A stretch of DNA of 64,000 nt, from assembly GCA_021234155.1 (NCBI GenBank), contig JAJEKV010000165.1, positions 932,001-996,000 on the forward strand. Reading direction: 5' to 3'. Of this stretch, positions 31,659 through 43,997 are shown in pieces. A program made the translations under genes and the position numbers. This DNA comes from Isoetes taiwanensis. Its lineage: Eukaryota > Streptophyta > Lycopodiopsida > Isoetales > Isoetaceae. The stretch's first letter is position 1. Each line of letters starts with the position of its first letter. Below the pieces are notes generated by a model. The model was not told the DNA's origin, searched no databases, and worked only from the letters and a program-made list of their open reading frames with translations.

Positions 31659-33872
31659 GCTGCATTCCATCTTCCTCAATCGTTACAAATTTTGCGGATC
31701 TTGTTTTTTTTTTTTTTTTTTTTTTTTATTACAAATGATGGACTTGTTATACAAGACTCAATATAGCTATATCTTAAGAGATTTGGTGGCTTACTGGCCA
31801 GTCATGATAATGCCCCAATATGCTCATTTTGCGCTCAATGATTCCAAAGTTATGGACACAGTTGTTTACATGGAGAACTCAGTATTGACAAAAGAAAAAT
31901 TCTTGAAGCTTGTTTAGATCTTTAAGGGCGGGCTAAGATATGAAACTGGAATCAAATAAGTCGGTTCAACTTGGTTCCATGATTCAATGGTTCAACTTTG
32001 GTCCAATGATGAATGAGGCTTTCTACACATTTCATGGCTCTACGAAGCAGGTGCACGTGTTAAGACATGGAATGAACATGGTTTCATGGACAACATGGAA
32101 TCTAATGATAGCATAGTGATTGGATTCTGGTATTAAACTCACAATTAGTGAAGATCCTAAATTGCATTTATTTGTGTTAAGAACTGACATTGTCATCCAT
32201 GTATTTCTTTCTGATGGTCTACATTATGTGCACAATATTTTGAATAAATAAAACCATGGAATATACCATGGACGAAATACATTCTCATTCTATGCCCTAA
32301 AATTTTGCACGATTTCTTGAACTTATACTATACCGGCCACCGCACATCTGGCATACAAATGCTTGGAGAGATCCTGAACCCTTGATAAAAGGCAAGGCTC
32401 TGATTCTACATGGATTAGGTTCGTTTTTATACAAGGAATCGGCCTGTTCATGGCCTAATTTATAGCTGTAATAGAGCCCTAATTAAGAGAATACACTTGC
32501 TCAGTTCAATTCGGAGAATAGCCGAAAGGCATGTGCTTGCATATTGTGTTCCTCTGTAAAAAAAATTGCCAAGGAACTCCTTATGGGCTCACCGAATCGC
32601 TGAGAATCGGCAAGAGCTATCTAGAAAGGAACAAGGAGATGGAAAATATTCGAAATCTATGGAAGGCATTAAAGGCTGAGACAAAGGGCTCCTCTCTCGT
32701 GTCTGATTAATTCTATTCAAATGCCTTGTCTATTTTGTGTAAAATGCTTGATGTATTTTTATTAAATCGTGGCTCGTTGCTATAATGCATTATCCTGCGG
32801 ACACCTTTAGTCTAGTGATGGGCTTTCTACATCTTGCCTTAAGCCAAAAAAAGAACGGCATATCTATGCTTGCATTGCTATGATAAGTTAGTCCGTGCTC
32901 GCACCTTTGTGCTTGTGTTGAACTGTGTCTTGGTGATCTCATGTAGACATAAGGATTTTAGACAAAATTATTTCCCTGGAACAAATCTAAAATAGCTATG
33001 GTCATGGAACGCTTTTGTAGGGTTCTACACTTGGTAATTGTGCATGTCATTTATTGTTAATATTTTCGTCCTGTGTTCTCTTGGGATTTCACTTCCTCCA
33101 CAAACTTAGGCTTATGAAATGCATACATTTTGCATTGAGCATTAAGTGAGATAAAATTATTTTTACTGATTTCACATAAGCAATAAGCTAACTTTAGCAT
33201 TATGGAGGGATATAATGATCATGGACAGTTCTCTGTTATGTTTTACATAGGTAAGAAGACATTAGTTTTGGCCATGTTCTTGGTAGATCTAGCATTTGGC
33301 TAAACTTAGTAAGTGCAAGGCTTATAGGAGCAGATGCAAGTGTTATGATTGAGCCTTAAATTTTAAGCTTTAGGGGCATGGTAGATTTGCAGAGGGCTTT
33401 GCTACAAATGCTGGTCCTATGGGTAATGATTGCTTTGTACATTTTATTAGCAACTACACAAAGATGATCTTGAGTGCATCCTTGACGTAAAGGGTGAAGC
33501 TCATAGATGTGCATGTTTGAAATAGCAATGGGGCATAATAAACTGGTTACTTCCTCCTGCAATGGTATGGTTTTGTTAAATTAGTTCTTATGCACCGCCA
33601 ACAAGCCCGGGTATTTGCTTGGGTTACCAGTAATGATGCTTCCAGACCTTGTCATAAGCTGATTTGAAAGCATTTAATGAGCATGCATGCAGAATATAAA
33701 GGTTGCATGTAGGCATGTAAGTTAATTTTTAAAGGCAGAGTACTTTTTCATATTCTCTGCTTGATAAATATACCCATCTATTGTGTTTATGTTAACATGC
33801 AAGGCGAAATCTGAGCAGGTCTGGAACTTGATCATTTTGAGGTCCTTTTCCCACAAACCATTAACATTATTA
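31659..33872. other. No gene seen
   Basis: A 24-base poly-T run lies at about 31703-31727 and may be the tail of a minus-strand retro-insertion. Short frames such as 31573-31917 (plus) and 33356-33562 (minus) have no motif. Otherwise AT-rich unique-looking sequence. Confidence 0.5.
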
Positions 33873-34462
33873 ACACAACTACCATTAACATTATTAACAC
33901 AAACCATTGCATTTAACACATTTAAATTAAAATCCCCCTTAAACCCCCTTTGGTTTGGGTGCATATTCACACGGGGGGTTACGAAGGGCAGCGAGAGCTC
34001 CAAAAATATATTTACAATACATGTACAAAATTAACACCATTAAGTACATTCTCTCAAACCTTATAGTATTTTGCAAACCTTAATATACAGTATACAAAAA
34101 CTTATACATGCATACCCCACAAACGAGGATTGCTATGTACGGTCCAGATCTTTACAATACATGTACAAAATTAACACCATTAAGTACATTCTCTCAAACC
34201 TTATAGTATTTTGCAAACCTTAATATACAAGCAAAAAACTTATACATGCATACCCCACAAACGAGGATTGCTATGTATACGGTCCGGATCTTGGAATAAA
34301 GGGCAAATATGCCCATCCCTTAATATACAAAGACAAAACCATCTACCTTCCGGTCCGAACCCAGGTGAATATGCACCCAAACCAAAGGGGGTTTAAGGGG
34401 GATTTTAATTTAAATGTGTTAAATGCAATGGTTTGTGTTAATAATGTTAATGGTAGTTGTGT
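33873..34462. mobile_element. Foldback-type element with perfect 98-bp inverted repeats
   Basis: 33873-33970 and 34365-34462 are exact reverse complements over 98 bases. They flank a 394-bp core made largely of a 140-bp tandem duplication. The arms contain AAATCCCCCTTAAACCCCC and a sub-repeat ACCATTAACATTATTAACAC that is also duplicated just outside (33857-33875). There is no coding capacity. Identical arms imply a recent origin or gene conversion between arms. No target duplication seen by eye. Confidence 0.88.
34011..34290 (+). repeat. 140-bp tandem duplication inside the foldback core
   Basis: TTTACAATACATGTACAAAA starts at 34011 and 34151. The copies run in register to GGTCC(A/G)GATC at 34150 and 34290, with only a few indels. 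Confidence 0.92.
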
Positions 34463-34489
34463 GTTGATTGTTATATTAAAAAAATTTTT

Positions 34490-34504
34490 GGGCCCTTCGG
34501 GCCC
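34490..34504. other. GGGCCC-TTC-GGGCCC hairpin
   Basis: A perfect 6-bp palindromic stem with a 3-base loop, preceded by AAAAAAATTTTT, just outside the right foldback arm. It resembles in style the LINE 3' hairpins (AAAACCC-TTCGGGGC-GGGTTTT) but is not the same sequence. Confidence 0.6.
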
Positions 34505-34519
34505 TAACTAAAGCAAACA

Positions 34520-35379
34520 TAGGTAAACTTTATGGGCCTAAATATTAATTACTAAAAAACACAATAGCATCAAAACAAACAAATTATTTCCATTGCAAAC
34601 AACTATGAAGTACATTTTATGTAGTCATTATATTCATTATCTGTAATCTCAATATTGCAATATTAGATATTCATGCATATGCTAGTTCATATGGTAATAT
34701 GTGTTGGTGTCAATGCAAGCCTGTTTTGCCATGGCAAGCATTCATAAGCATATGGCATATGTAAAACAAATTTAATTCCACACATGTAGCACTTGCTCTA
34801 TTTAGTGGACATTGAATTGGAAGAATATTTGATAGCGTCTACGAATAACCCTCCATTGGGATCCTTATATATGCCCAATAAGAAGTCCTTATATATAACC
34901 CTCCATTGAACTTTGTAGCTCTGTCAATTGTCAAAACAAAACACCCTCCATTTGGAATCCTTTTATAAGCCCAATAAGCAGTCTGGCTATGTGAATTGCC
35001 AATATGAAGATGAACTCAATCGTAATTCTGTGTATTGCACCAATAAAAATGAACTTAATTCACAATGACAATGAAAGGATGCTTTGCTTTTAAATTATAA
35101 TATTCAGAAGTAGACTCACCTCAAATTTTGAGAATGACTAGATTTGCGTGAACGAAGTAGCGACATTGGAGGCCCAATGCCTCAAGATTGGAGCTGGATT
35201 CAAATACAAATAAGAGAAATTATCGAAAATGCAAAATAGAATTGAGACGATGACAATCCATGGAAAGATGGTAATAATACCTAGCATAATAACAGGGAGC
35301 TTTGGATTACGTTGTAGAATTTGTAGACTGACTAAACTGCATCTTCTAAAAACCATAACATAATTCAGCCTTACAACAA
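34520..35379. other. No gene; small degenerate duplication
   Basis: CCCTCCATTGGGATCCTTATAT near 34848 recurs as CCCTCCATTTGGAATCCTTTTAT near 34941, both followed by GCCCAATAAG.AGTC. Minus-strand frame 35138-35356 has no recognised domain. Confidence 0.4.
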
Positions 35380-35384
35380 GGAGT

Positions 35385-35450
35385 TTGTTTTATACGGGAT
35401 TTGAACCCATACCTATCCGTTCACAACACAAACCTGAGCTGAGTAGTAAA
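35385..35450 (-). other. tRNA-like sequence (probable SINE head)
   Basis: On the minus strand CAGCTCAGGTTTGTG resembles an A box/D-arm, and ATGGGTTCAAATCCCGT is a five-pair T-arm with the B box GGTTCAAATCC. It lacks a clear acceptor stem. It sits at the end of copy 1 of the duplication at 35430-35910. Confidence 0.45.
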
Positions 35451-35910
35451 TATCTAGCAAGTAATATGCAGTGCAGCCAAGGATGAGACTTCTTGGATGA
35501 ACCTAGTTTTGAAGCTCCACAATTCCAAAACAGCTAGATCTTTCGTTGCACATGACAGAAAAAGAAACAAAACAAATAGGAAGTCGGAGCTTGTAAACTT
35601 GTAAGATAGGAAACTGCAAAAATGGCAAAATACCGAGCCCCTAGATCCTCAGCTGAGTTGTGCTCTATAGCAAATAATATTACATGTAATTCGCTATGCA
35701 AGGTAGCCAAGGCATGAGACTTCTTGGATAAACCTAGTTTTAAAGCTCTCTACGGCCATATTGTCATCTGTTATCTGGTTATCTGGTCATCTGTTACTTT
35801 TCAAAAGAACATTCCAAAATAGCTGGATCTTTGGCTACACACAACAGAAAATCCAGAAACAAACAAATAGGGCAGAGCTTGTATACCTATAAGAGCTTGT
35901 AAACCCGTAA
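35430..35910 (+). repeat. Degenerate direct duplication, about 220-bp unit
   Basis: About 35430-35630 and 35651-35910 share GCTGAGT.GT, GCCAAGG.ATGAGACTTCTTGG, AACCTAGTTTT.AAGCTC, ATTCCAAAA.AGCT.GATCTTT and GAGCTTGTA blocks in order. Copy 2 has an extra CTGTTATCTGGTTATCTGG insertion. Confidence 0.75.
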
Positions 35911-35913
35911 GAT

Positions 35914-36205
35914 CAGCAATATTTCACAGTGGAACAAAGAAAGCGTCCATAATTGAGGGCCACTCGATTCTTCATCGCTGCCACTTGCTTCTCAAGCTTA
36001 GATCTTAACATGTCTACATTGTTTCCATTTAATGAAAAGAAAAAAAACCCACCATACATAAATTCCAGACAGTTGACAACCTTGAATGAGTCATGAATGT
36101 AGACAATTCGCCAGTTCTTGGAGCAAAGAACCAACAACCTTGCTCGGGAGTTAAAGTTCTGATTGCCGATAACATCGACTCCCAAGCTCCCCTGCAAGAA
36201 TTGAT
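35914..36205 (-). CDS. Unassigned exons, minus strand
   Basis: After a TTGCAG acceptor at about 36198, an exon reads LGVDVIGNQNFNSRARLLVL followed by CSKNWRIVYIHDSFK, up to AAG|GTTGTC. A second exon after ATGTAG (about 36015) reads MLRSKLEKQVAAMKNRVALN followed by YGRFLCSTVKYC and a TGA stop at about 35914. Residue choice and splice-like borders look like real coding sequence of a short C-terminal region. I do not recognise the family and could not find the upstream exons. Confidence 0.35.
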
Positions 36206-39189
36206 TTTTGCGAGGCATATTACCACTGGGAGACACTTAGTTTCCCATTTTAAGTAGCTTAATATTAGCCGAAAAATGGATCTCTGTGCTGACTTTAAAA
36301 CAATAAAGCAAAGCACCACCATACAGTCTCAAGTCAAGGACACTTTTTGAATTAATGGTTGCAAGAACTAAACTGGATTCTACCTCAAAATTGTGAGACC
36401 AAGGGAGAAGGCTGCAAAGATGAGAGAGTGGTTAGAAAATATTTATGCCAAAAACTCATTAAAGGCACGCCACACCGAAACCAATAGCTACAAAGGAGGA
36501 TCCAAATGTCAACTTCTCGAGTAATCCATGGAAGTCGTTCTTTGCAGTTGCTTCACTACAAGACCCAAGAAATCTTGTATAGCTTCCCATTGCAATGATT
36601 GTACCAAGAAGAAACATGCCAAGGAACGCAATTCACCGCCAACTTAGAAGGCGGGGCAAGGGCCGGGGATCATGAGAAGAACATCAGTCGGGCGGGTTGC
36701 TTTGAAATTCCAACCACAATAAACCAGCCTTTTACTTGTTCATGTGGATGCATTTCAAGTCTTTGAAACTCCCAAACCTGGAAAAATCAATGTGTATTAT
36801 TGGTTTGCACGCCCTCGAAATTGATTTCTCTTTTCTTAGAAATTATCAAAAACTTTTAGTTACCACGCATAAGAGGGACATACCGTAAAATAAGCTTAGG
36901 AGATGACCACACACCGGTGTCTGCAATACCGCCTCAATTAAGAGTAGAAAACATCTGTAAGATCTTTTAGTGAACTTCGTGGACCTTGCTAAAGTTCTTC
37001 GATGGAAATTGTTTTGCAAATTTTCTTCTCTCGGATTCTCGAATTGTGCTCAACGCATTACTCAGCAAACAACACAAAAGCGCACCAACTAGATAAGGGC
37101 GGCATAGAGTTTTTATAAAATCCCTAGTATCCTCGCAAATTGGAGCCAACAAATAGAAACTAAAGTGCCACAACACCACTCGCAACTTAATGCAACGGGA
37201 AGGAGCGAGGGAAAGGCCGAAGAGATATATGCATTGGATGATGCATTGGATAAATGTTCTGGGCCAAGATGCCTCGCTTGCCCCATCACCGAAGCCGAGA
37301 TTGGAGATGCAATATCGGACCAAATCCGACAACCACAGATCAAACCGATTAACCCTCAGATCGGACCAAATCCGAACCCTAATCGCTTCAAAACGTTTCT
37401 TGCGAAAACCACAAACCTAATATTATCCTATCTTAATATTTAAAACCTAAACTTAAAAAAACATGCAAACAATAAAAGCCCCACAACCACACGATTTTCC
37501 CTCTTCTTTAAAATCAATGGCTAACAAATGGGTGCACTCTAGAAATACCATTTAGTACGTCCACGTGAATACGCCCATGAAATCATATGAAAACCATGCT
37601 AAAAAGCGTATAAAATCACAAAAAAAACCCCCTGTTATAATGCTACATATTCCCTTTTCCTCTATTGCTTTATGCCTAAATGGTAATAATGGCTATAAAC
37701 ACAGTATGCTCTTGTTGATGCTAATGCTAGTTACATGATTGGACCTACTTGCATTTGTTTTACAAACATGCAAGATGAAGGGCGATGAGCCCAAGAGATC
37801 CGTAGCTTACCTGCTAGTGACTTAGGCTCTTACCCTTCTTAGGCTAACTGTCCTCTGGTTTCACTGCAGGTAACGGGATTTCTTGCTCCTGTGTATGTTC
37901 GTTCAAATTATTTCAAATTTGGATAAGCTTACAAGACATGATAAAGGAAGTTTTATGCTGAGATACGTTTGTACTATTGGATATTTTTGAAATCTAGAAT
38001 TTTTAATTCTTGAAGTGCTGTACATTCTTATTTCATATGGCCTGCTAGTTATTGCAGTAAGTTTAATGGAAATATTCTGATCTCTATTTCGAATATCAGG
38101 AATCTTCTCATGTAATGTGACCACTTTGATAAAACAAGTTTCTTTGACATTAATGTCGGTTTTAAGTTCAAATATACTAATTGTGAAATTGTTGAATCCG
38201 TAACCATGTTATGGCCTAAGTTGAAATACACCTGTTTTAAACTTAGGGCTGCTAATTGTACCTTAAAAAGGTCTTTGCAAAAGGTCTTGGAAAGGTAAAA
38301 AGTCTGTTTGAACAGGTTTAAGGTTTTTTTTTTTTTTTTTGACAAGAATCAAATTGGCCATCCAATTCCAGGTTAGAAAAGCAAAAGGGGAATTTTAAGC
38401 TGATTCTTTTTTAGATCCTTGTTTGATCAAGGGGATCAAACAAATCGATGGCCTGCCTATATCATCTCGACTAAATCATTGTCAGCGGCATTTGTGGTCG
38501 TTTCGAGAGAGCCAGAGCAAATGAAAGTTGAAGTCTGTCCATGTGAAAATTTGGGTGTGCTTAGCCCTCTTCCTTGTGTAGAGGGTATTCATGGATTTGA
38601 AGCAAATGGGTGTTTGGGGCAAGGATTGAAGGGGGCATCAGAAGGCTGGAGTAGACTCAGAAGGCCGGAGTAGACTCACAGAATGCCTGGTGAAGGCTTC
38701 GCGCCCACGCAACATTGCTTTTTTCAGTTTGGAGGTTTTTCGCCCCCTTTTTTTTTTTGCTTGCAACTATATGTTTGGTTTGGACCATTGGAAGTGGCAG
38801 GCAAATTGTTGATGAAAAATGTAATGGCCTTTGATCTGGCATAAAATACGGAATATTCTAGAGATCAATGGTGAGAAATAAAAGATGCAAAAAAAACCCA
38901 TAAGGAAACGAACCTAGATTTACAGAGAAAGTTGAAGATTTTGAACTGATTTATGAACGGATATTTATTATGTCAAGTCAAGATGTAAAAAATGTATTTA
39001 TCTATCTATTTATAGCATTGAATGCCCATTTTTATATGCAAGCACAAAATGGCAACTTGCTTGCTATTTCTGCCTCCGGAATGGAAAGTGGCAGCATGAT
39101 TTTGCTCAACAGGTCACACGCAGGTAAGCTCGCAGTTGCCATTTTGTGGCGGATGGAAAGTGAGTCGACGATTCCAGGACCCGCTCCTG
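36206..39189. other. No recognised gene
   Basis: Mostly AT-rich. A poly-T run at 38325-38340 suggests a retro-insertion tail. A 20-bp tandem word (AGAAGGC(T/C)GGAGTAGACTC) lies at 38640-38676. Open frames at 36967-37332 and 38419-38673 have no motif. Confidence 0.4.
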
Positions 39190-39335
39190 GCTCCCGCCAG
39201 TCGCGGGACCCCCTGGAATCCTCGCTACCCCTGGCAGAATTTGTTTACAATAATTCTGTCCATATTTCCATGGGCTAGACACCATCTCTGGTGGTCTTTC
39301 ATTGCTCCTGGTACAATGATCATCACTGCAGCAGA
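39190..39335 (+). pseudogene. Ty3/gypsy integrase fragment
   Basis: SSLPLAEFVYNNSVHISMG, then a stop and TPSLVVFH, corresponds to the end of the gypsy integrase core ('LPLAEFAYN.S.H.STG.TPF.V'). An in-frame TAG follows the MG. Only about 45 codons remain. It is on the plus strand and is not contiguous with the chromodomain relic at 22.4 kb. Confidence 0.75.
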
Positions 39336-39978
39336 ATTAACCAGATGCAAAGATATACGGTGCTTGATTATCAAGTTTGAGTTCCCCATATTTATGTGGC
39401 CTTCCACTGACGAATTATCCTCGATAAGTATGCAGTTACGTCCTGATCTAAGCCAATCTGCTTTAATCCGAAGAAAACTCCCAGTTCATCATCACTCAAA
39501 AAATGAGAGAACCAAGTAACAGAATTCCATTACTCTTAGCTTTAGGCCATATCTCCACCATCTAAATCTCAAATAGGCAATATATTCAACATCCAAATCA
39601 CATATTCTATAGCATATGCCAAATCCTCATCCCCAACCCTAGGGTATGCCTTTTTGACAATTCAAAACTGGCACAACAGTTGCAAAGCCTCAATATTGAT
39701 CTGCTGCCTCATTTAAATGTTCTTGCAATCCTCCATGAGATTGGGCAGATATAGATCTATTCATTTTTATTTCTCCTCTAAATGTCAATGGTTGATTGGA
39801 GTCTTGATTTTGATTGTAATTTTAAGGTTTTGACGTTAATTAGGCATCATTCGCACATGCAGGTATTTTCCATTCAAAGTGAACATGTCCCTTGATGGGG
39901 AATACGCCCTGACTGGCGTGCATAGCCAAAACCCCGTAGTGTACGTGTCCCTAGTAGGTAAATTTGATGGATTTTATA
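39336..39978. other. No gene seen
   Basis: AT-rich spacer between the gypsy fragment and the LINE 3' end. No motif found. Confidence 0.45.
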
Positions 39979-40135
39979 ATTAGAATAGAATAGAATATAT
40001 TTTCATCGTCCACGGAGATCAACTGACCTACGAGACCCAAACAAAGAGAGAGAAGCAAGCATATTACTGTCAGGATTAAAAAACCCGCCCCGAAGGGTTT
40101 TCGAGGGGAAAACCTTAGAAGAACATCCAAAAACC
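39979..40135 (-). mobile_element. LINE 3'-end fragment (copy 2 of the hairpin family)
   Basis: In the minus sense this is the inner hairpin AAAACCC-TTCGGGGC-GGGTTTT, then TGGACGATGAAAAT-like sequence and a (TATTC)n tail (39981-39996). It matches the 3' end of the LINE at 43.9 kb. The outer 5' hairpin arm is missing, so truncation is close to 40116. Confidence 0.8.
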
Positions 40136-40485
40136 CCTATGACCCCTAGTATACATACCGAAAAGGGTAAAAAACAACCCCATGCTGTTCATGCACGTGG
40201 TTTCTATAGGTTCCACAAGATGAAGCCCCCTTGTAGATACGATGTTTTAGACTCTTGAAGCAAATTTGTGAATCCATTGAAGCTAATCGAAATCTTGATC
40301 ACTACAGCGGTTTGATACAATTAAAAAAAACATAGCAAATTATAAGCCATAATGTTCGATTAAAGGAATTAAAAATGTGATTTCCATTTTAAAATAAAGA
40401 AAGAAAAAGCAAATGTGCATCATGATGGTTAAATGCCCAATGCAATGTTCCAAATTTGAACAACATTTAGAAATGATAGAAAGTC
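40136..40485. other. No gene seen
   Basis: AT-rich sequence between LINE debris and the 152-bp duplication. Confidence 0.4.
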
Positions 40486-40806
40486 AGTTCCACAAACAAT
40501 GAATGACTTATTGTTATGAAGATTAATACAAGAGCTAATAATTTTTAAAAGCATGATGTCATTAATTCGAGAATACATTACATTTTCGAGAAATTTCAGC
40601 ATAGAAGGCTTGACCTCAAGAAGTTTTAGAGAGTCGGTTGCTTCCTTTTTAGAGAGTTCCACAAACAATGAATGACTTATTGTTATGAAGATTAATACAA
40701 GAGCTAATAATTTTTAAAAGCATGATGTCATTAATTCGAGAATACATTACATTTTTGAGAAATTTCAGCATAGAAGGCTTGACCTCAAGAAGTTTTAGAG
40801 AGTCGG
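40486..40806 (+). repeat. 152-bp near-perfect direct duplication
   Basis: 40486-40637 and 40655-40806 differ at one base (CATTTTCGAG versus CATTTTTGAG), with a 17-bp spacer. The second copy ends exactly where the LINE coding sequence begins (40807). On the minus strand the unit encodes SLKLLEVKPSMLKFLENVMY..., an exon-like sequence of unknown family. Confidence 0.93.
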
Positions 40807-43800
40807 CCACAATAGTAGTACCATTTTTGTTGCTGCCTGTTACTTCCCACCTACATCATCACCTTTTTATGATGAATATGATGTCGCTCGCAGTGATCCC
40901 TATGGTGATCTTTATGATGACATTGCTCAATTCAAACAGTTGGGGCATGTTATTCTTCTTGGTGATTTCAATGCTCGCACTGCTGAAATGCAAGCTGCTC
41001 AACTCATACTTGAGGATGTTCGTGACCCTTTATGGATGTCTGCTAATGATACAGTCTTTCCACGTTCATCGCCTGATGCTAACAAACCCGTCTCAACATT
41101 TGGAAGGGAGCTCATCCAGTTGTGTGAAGTCTTTGAGATGGTACTTTGTAATGGCTTAGAGCAATGGCCACACTCTAAAGGTATTACATGCAGACAGGAT
41201 AGGCAGGGTGGTGGTACTATTGTTGTTGATTATGTCATTTCCCAAGTGCAAGCCTTGGATCTCATTTCAGATTTTCGAATTGGCACAAGGCATAGAGATG
41301 AGGAGATAAAATCGATCACTATCCACTTTATTTGTCATTAAAGTGGCGACTTCCACCTCTTCAACCCATTGCTATCCAGGCTCCTGTCCCTCGCATTCGC
41401 TTGACTTATTCTAGATCTTTTAAATACGAACAGACATTAGCTCCTGCGCTTGCAGGTATTTTGGATTACCCAACTCTTCAAGAGTGTAATGCAGCATTTG
41501 CTGATACTTTGCTTACTTCTGCCGCTGTCTCTTGCTTTGGTACACGCTTCTGGTGTTTCTCATCTTTGGTAGGAAATCCTTTCCTAGAAATGCACAGTTT
41601 GATGAAGACGCAAGCGGCTTAAAAAACAATTCGCGAATGATAGTTGAGCCGATCTGGCGACATAATGCCATTCGTAATTATAAGTCCGTTTTGAAACGCA
41701 AGAAGGCACGCTTTGTTCTTTGAGCATCGAAGCAAATGTTTGAATTCTTCGCTTCACGTGAGCCTCGGACCTTCTGGCGCAAAATATTATATCGACCACC
41801 TCCTACCCTTGGACATATTTCTATGCAGCAATGGGATGAGCGATTGGTCCACTTATATGATCATCCCGGGGTCCTTAATTCTGTGCCTCCTTTGGGTGAT
41901 ATTCTTCAATTCACAAATGGAGGAAGTTAAAGAAGGATGCGGCATCTATCTAATGGCAAGTCTCCCGATCTTCAAGGTTTGCAAGCAGAATTGCTTAAAT
42001 GGGGGGGTCCGCTATTGCTTCCAATCATCACTACTCTTTTAAATCAAGCTTTGCAAGAAGGCTTGCCAGAAACTTGGGCTGTCAGTAAGGTCGTACCAAT
42101 TTACAAAGCAGGTGATAAGCATGACCCTTCTAATTATCGCATGATCATGGTAAGTTCCATATTTTCAAAGCTCTTAGCCAGTCTTACTGAGAAGCGCTTG
42201 ACATCATGGGCGTAACATACCGGTGTGCGTCTTTGTAGAGGACGAGGCGTGCTTTCGTCCATGCCATTCTACAATAGACCATATTTTCACATTGCGCATG
42301 CTTATTGAACATAGTCGAAGTTTGAAACAAGACCTCTATATATGCTTTGTGGATTTTACTTCTGCTTTTGATACAGTACCACGCGAGCTTCTTTGGCAGC
42401 GCTTGCAGGCACTTGGAGTTCCACAAGATCTTCAAAATGCAGTTTATCGGCTCTATGAAAGGGTTTTTGCTAAATTTCCGGCAAAGATCGGTACTCAAAT
42501 CACTAGCAATATTGGAGTTAAATCGGGGTTGCCCTTTATCTCCTACACTCTTTGGCTTGTACATTGATCAATTGGAAGAATGGCTTGATAATCATGGTGG
42601 CGGAGGTCCACATTTGGCACACTATATCATTAGGCAACTTATGTATGCTGATGATGTTTCACTTCTGGTACATACCGCTGCTAGTATGCAGCAACATTTA
42701 CATGCTCTGCACAGTTTCTGTGAGAACACAGGTCTGCGTGTTAATCTCCAAAAGACCAAGCTTTTGGTAGTTCAATCTTCTCGTCACAATGTTCCCCCTA
42801 TGCACTATGATAGCCGCGAAGTTGAAGTTGTAGATAGCTACAAGTATCTTGGTGTAGAATTCTGTAAGAACACACTTTGGGAACAGTGTATTACCAAGCG
42901 GGTGGGGAGAGCACTCTATACAATGCAAAACAATTGTTTTCGCGCAAAAATTCATGATTGGCCACGGAAAGCCCACTTGTTTCGGGCTTTGGTAGAGCCT
43001 GTTTTACTGTATGGCTCTGAAGTGTGGGGGCCTGCCATTAGTGCTAGTGCTTGGGAGAGCTTGGAGCGGGTGCAAAAGTCCTTTCTCACTTACAGCCTCA
43101 GAGTTAAAACAACGGTGCCCTATGCTATTCTTTTACAAGAGACAGGTTTTTGGCCTCTTCAACATTCTGCCATGAAGTGCCATCTTCACTATATCTGCAA
43201 GGTGCACCACATGGATGATGTTAGATATCCTGTTCTTGCACTTGCCATGGCTGAATCTCCTCAGCGTTTGAAACGATGTTGGAAAGAGCATTGCACTACA
43301 TGGTTTGCCCGTTGGGCTGTGCAACCAGAGCACTGCCTGATGCTTGCCAGTTCTGATCCTGAGCTTTTGCAACAATATCTCAATGGTTGTTTTTCTCAAA
43401 AGATATGGGACGCAGTTACTTTGGCCCAAGTGAAAACTGGTCAATATCATGCACACATAAATCCCACCTTAGCACCAGGGCCCCAAGCTTATTTGCTTGC
43501 TTCATTGTCCAGGAACAAGCTTGTAGCTATTGCATCAATTCGCACGGGGTCCCACAGGCTACGGATTGAGACAGGTAGATGGGAGCGGCCGCAATTGCCG
43601 CGAGAAGCGAGACTATGTGCCTGTTGCCAGTTACAGGTTATTGAAGATGAAAGCCATACTCTTCTGAGTTGCCCTGCTTTTGAGGTAGTCCGGAATCATT
43701 TTTTGACCTTAGCATTCCATTCCACGCTTCCACAACTTCTCAGAGCACCATCTGTGCATGACTTGGCATTATACATACTTGAGGTTCTAGATAAACGTCA

Positions 43801-43997
43801 GCAATTACTGAGCCCTCAGTAGTCATTATCTCCGCTTGTCTAGTATCATCCTTACTGCAAAGGTTTTTCCCTTGAAAACCTTTCGAGGCAGGGGTTTTTT
43901 AATCCTAGTAGTAATGATTGTACTAGCCCATTGTATGGGTCCCATGACCTATTGGTCTCCATGGACGTTAAAAAAACTATTCTATTCTATTCTATTC
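40807..43997 (+). mobile_element. LINE (non-LTR retrotransposon), 5'-truncated, frameshifted
   Basis: The element copies its RNA into DNA at a nicked target. From 40807 an APE-type endonuclease part reads FVAACYFPPTSS, GDFNARTAEM and VDYVISQVQALD, ending with a DHYP motif. Then come reverse transcriptase motifs: PLLLPIITTLLNQALQEGLP, VVPIYKAGDKHDPSNYRMI, FVDFTSAFDTVPRE (motif A), GVKSGLPLSP (motif B, across a frameshift near 42530) and QLMYADDVSLL (motif C, near 42640). The C-terminal part 42540-43822 ends with a Cys/His finger CACCQLQVIEDESHTLLSCP. The 3' untranslated region has a conserved hairpin (43840-43926) and a (CTATT)n tail (about 43973-43997). At least four frame breaks make it inactive. 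The clade is uncertain. A related copy lies at 50.0-51.5 kb. Confidence 0.9.
43840..43926 (+). other. LINE 3' hairpin, copy 1
   Basis: Outer arms CTAGTATCATCCTTACTGC (43840-43858) and GTAGTAATGATTGTACTAG (43908-43926) pair at most positions. Inside is AAAACC...GGTTTT around a TTTCGAGGCA loop. It lies after the stop codon and before the tail, where a reverse-transcriptase recognition structure would be expected. Confidence 0.75.

Noticed and set aside
34011-34290. Promoter or origin in the duplicated foldback core
   Set aside because: Nothing beyond AT-richness and tandem duplication supports either.
42347-42530. Start of the 491-codon LINE frame as a true N-terminus
   Set aside because: Up to about 42530 the genuine reverse transcriptase frame is the overlapping one containing FVDFTSAFDTV. 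The long frame becomes real only after the frameshift.
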